A stretch of 7,268 nucleotides of DNA from Leptospiraceae bacterium (GTDB taxonomy: Bacteria; Spirochaetota; Leptospiria; Leptospirales; Leptonemataceae): assembly GCA_020440935.1 (NCBI GenBank), contig JAGRNC010000122.1:1-7268 (forward strand), written 5' to 3'. The notes beneath the pieces were generated by a model, which saw only the letters and a list, made by a program, of their open reading frames with translations, did no database searches and was not told where the DNA came from. Of this stretch, positions 5,641 to 7,268 are shown one piece after another (the stretch's first letter is position 1; the number at the start of each line of letters is the position of its first letter). Made by a program: the position numbers and the translations under genes.

Positions 5641-6231
5641 ATGAAAGCGCAAGAGCTCAGAGAGAAATTGGAAGAGCCCGGTCAGTCCTTTCGGCTGGGA
5701 AGCGTCATCCAATCGGTGGCCGCCGATGCACGGGAAAACGTGGAAACGATGCAAGCCCTGGAGGATTTGCTCCAGGATTGTAGCGATCCGGACTTCTGGC
5801 GCACCGACGGTCGGTGGGCGAGCACTTTGTTTCATACTGTAGTGCGAGTGGGCAACTCCCGTTCCATGATGCTACTTCTAAGCTTCGCACGGCGACTACC
5901 GGAGGATTTTCCTTTTGGTCCGGTGGATCTGCTGGGTAATATCCTGCCTCTATATGGCCATATCATGATTGGACCCGCCAAGGAGCTGGTTCAAGAGAAC
6001 GCAAGCAGCGCCTGTCTGGCTGTCGGTGTGCAGACGCTCTGTCAGCTCTATCTCGATGGGGCCATCTACGGCGAAAACATGCGCTATTTACAGTCGATGA
6101 TTGACGACTTCGAAAGCGATAGCTATCTATCGCAGAACATTATCGAGCTCGTGAAGAATTCCATGCAGCGCAATGTCCCCGAGAATGTCGATATCGATCC
6201 GGATGATGTTCTTGTTCAGATGAGCGACTGA
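5641..6231 (+). CDS. hypothetical soluble helical protein
   Basis: I do not recognise this 196-residue protein. It has no signal peptide and no clear membrane helix. It reads as successive amphipathic helices, for example around 5-10, 20-45, 60-80, 100-125 and 145-178, which could pack as a HEAT/ARM-like helical repeat; this is a guess from pattern. The C-terminus is acidic ('DIDPDDVLVQMSD'). The ATG at 5641 is preferred because the frame extends upstream only through TTG codons inside the divergent crotonase gene. This ATG sits at the end of a run of eight A's and has no adjacent Shine-Dalgarno; a strong one lies about 30 bases upstream. The gene is divergent from the crotonase and convergent with the membrane gene that begins beyond the right edge. 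Confidence 0.7.
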   Translation: MKAQELREKLEEPGQSFRLGSVIQSVAADARENVETMQALEDLLQDCSDPDFWRTDGRWASTLFHTVVRVGNSRSMMLLLSFARRLPEDFPFGPVDLLGNILPLYGHIMIGPAKELVQENASSACLAVGVQTLCQLYLDGAIYGENMRYLQSMIDDFESDSYLSQNIIELVKNSMQRNVPENVDIDPDDVLVQMSD

Positions 6232-6327
6232 ATCGTCTAATCCGTCTGTCGGGGCACCTGTTTATCTCTGTAAAGAGGCCCAGCACTTCCAACTTTGCGG
6301 GGCTGATCGATCTTAGCTGTGCGAAAC

Positions 6328-7268
6328 CTATCCTCTCGGCGCGAAAGACTGCAATGCACGATACAATCGCAGCGAAACCGCCAGGCTACTATGCAATCGA
6401 ATGCGCCGAAGTGGCTTTTCGGATTGTCGGTTCTCGAACAGTCGGACCTCGGCCGTAGGTAAAGAATCCTGCCGCCATAATTCCAGTCTACCAACGGGTA
6501 GAGCAGTGCTCAATCTTGATAAAACCGAGGACCGCTCCGGAACCCTGGAAACTCTGGAGGGCCAGAAACGAAGCCAGAGCCTTCCCTGTACCAGTTTTCC
6601 ATTTTGCCATACGATAAGATGCACAGAGGTTGAAATAAGCGAAATAAGCAGAATGACAGAGAACAAAACGGTAACGATCAGGCTCCTTTGATCCCAGCTC
6701 AGCGGAATCTCGAGACCCTGAAAGACCAACATTAGCATACCGGACAAAAAGAGAGTCAAAGGAATGCATACCTCCAGAGAGGCCCAGTCCCGCCATAAGA
6801 TGGCCTTTTCGGAGTCTCGAATACTAAAGGCATTCATCGCTTTCTTATGAATGGTGGTTGGGCTCCCCTTTTCTTTTGCTGGAAGTACAGTTCCTTCCTG
6901 CATTGACTGCATTTTCAGAAACTTTCGAGATGCTTCTTTTCGTGAAGCGAATCGATGAACCTCCAGGAAGATTCCGCCTATTAGCCGAAAAAAGAGAACG
7001 GGTCCGCTTCGTGGAGCAATACGGATTTCGCGGTGCGACGCTTCGCTTCCCAGCTCAATGCCGCCCAGTCCGTCGGAAATCCGCACTACAAAACGATTGT
7101 TGCTTTCGACAGATGCAGAGACATGAACCCCTACGCGACGAAGATACAGCAAAATTGTAGATCCAAGACCGGCCGCAAGAAAGCCAAGTGATATCAATAT
7201 CTGCGCATACAGCCCGGCCTGCAGATGATCATAATAGGCGCCCACGGCCAGAAAGGCAAGGCCTGCTA
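6328..7268 (-). CDS. multi-pass membrane protein of unknown function, 5'-truncated by the window edge
   Basis: The minus-strand frame stays open to the right edge, so the N-terminus is missing. A GTG at 7245-7243 could be read as a start, but it lies within a hydrophobic run ('AGLAFLAVGAYY') that looks like the end of a membrane helix, so it is probably internal. Counting from that GTG, further helices lie at about 13-36, 157-179 and 187-213. A soluble region of about 115 residues (38-155) with beta-strand character separates the first from the last two. The C-terminal 90 residues are basic and Arg-rich ('LWLRFWPSRVSR', 'KPLRRIRLH') and probably cytoplasmic. No catalytic motif or named family is apparent. 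It converges on the 5641 gene, with a 96-base gap that shows no convincing terminator. Confidence 0.72.
   Translation of the reverse strand, partial: AGLAFLAVGAYYDHLQAGLYAQILISLGFLAAGLGSTILLYLRRVGVHVSASVESNNRFVVRISDGLGGIELGSEASHREIRIAPRSGPVLFFRLIGGIFLEVHRFASRKEASRKFLKMQSMQEGTVLPAKEKGSPTTIHKKAMNAFSIRDSEKAILWRDWASLEVCIPLTLFLSGMLMLVFQGLEIPLSWDQRSLIVTVLFSVILLISLISTSVHLIVWQNGKLVQGRLWLRFWPSRVSRVPERSSVLSRLSTALPVGRLELWRQDSLPTAEVRLFENRQSEKPLRRIRLHSSLAVSLRLYRALQSFAPRG

Noticed and set aside
6232..6327. Possible terminator in the gap between the two convergent right-hand genes
   Set aside because: Only a 4-bp CTCT/AGAG stem and a weak CAGC/GCTG pairing with a 17-base loop are visible, with no T-tract on either side.
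6858..7160. 100-codon plus-strand frame opposite the right-edge membrane gene
   Set aside because: The minus-strand frame shows coherent membrane helices, whereas this one has no domain features and looks like a shadow.

Overview
This 7.3 kb window is ordinary, densely packed bacterial chromosome with mixed base composition. It holds nine protein-coding genes, two of them cut by the window edges, and I see no RNA gene, insertion sequence or CRISPR array. The likely source is a spirochaete of the Leptospirales, perhaps a Leptonema- or Turneriella-like lineage rather than low-GC Leptospira. This rests on a lipoprotein with a relaxed lipobox (FFANC) and a following 'NGDGS' segment like those of leptospiral lipoproteins. 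A fatty-acid beta-oxidation auxiliary enzyme also fits organisms that live on long-chain fatty acids. The assignment is an inference from gene style, not a database match.

Layout. Positions 1-948 (+) hold the C-terminal bulk of an FMN-dependent alpha-hydroxy-acid dehydrogenase/oxidase whose N-terminus lies upstream. It converges, with only 6 bases between, on a minus-strand pair: pcm (protein-L-isoaspartate methyltransferase, first) and lipB (lipoate octanoyltransferase, second), joined by an ATGA overlap. Divergent from pcm, a plus-strand three-gene operon at 2295-4707 encodes an outer-envelope lipoprotein, a single-pass membrane protein with a soluble domain resembling degenerate PilZ barrels, and a four-helix membrane protein with a long low-complexity tail. 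A perfect 8-bp inverted repeat at 4730-4755 separates this operon from a convergent minus-strand crotonase (4774-5595). The crotonase carries the exact acidic triad of delta3,5-delta2,4-dienoyl-CoA isomerase. Divergent from it is an unrecognised soluble helical protein (5641-6231). The window ends with the C-terminal part of a multi-pass membrane protein on the minus strand (6328 to the edge), also of unknown function.

How they work together. LipB modifies the 2-oxoacid dehydrogenases and glycine-cleavage H protein, and the crotonase would feed unsaturated fatty acids into beta-oxidation, so both fit central acetyl-CoA metabolism. They are not co-transcribed. Pcm is a protein-repair enzyme by family, but this copy departs from the consensus at one motif. 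The least explained unit is the lipoprotein / membrane-anchored barrel / four-helix cassette, which is the best candidate here for an undescribed envelope function. Gaps between genes are all under 100 bases. The 6232-6327 gap between two convergent genes shows only a 4-bp stem (CTCT/AGAG) and no convincing terminator.
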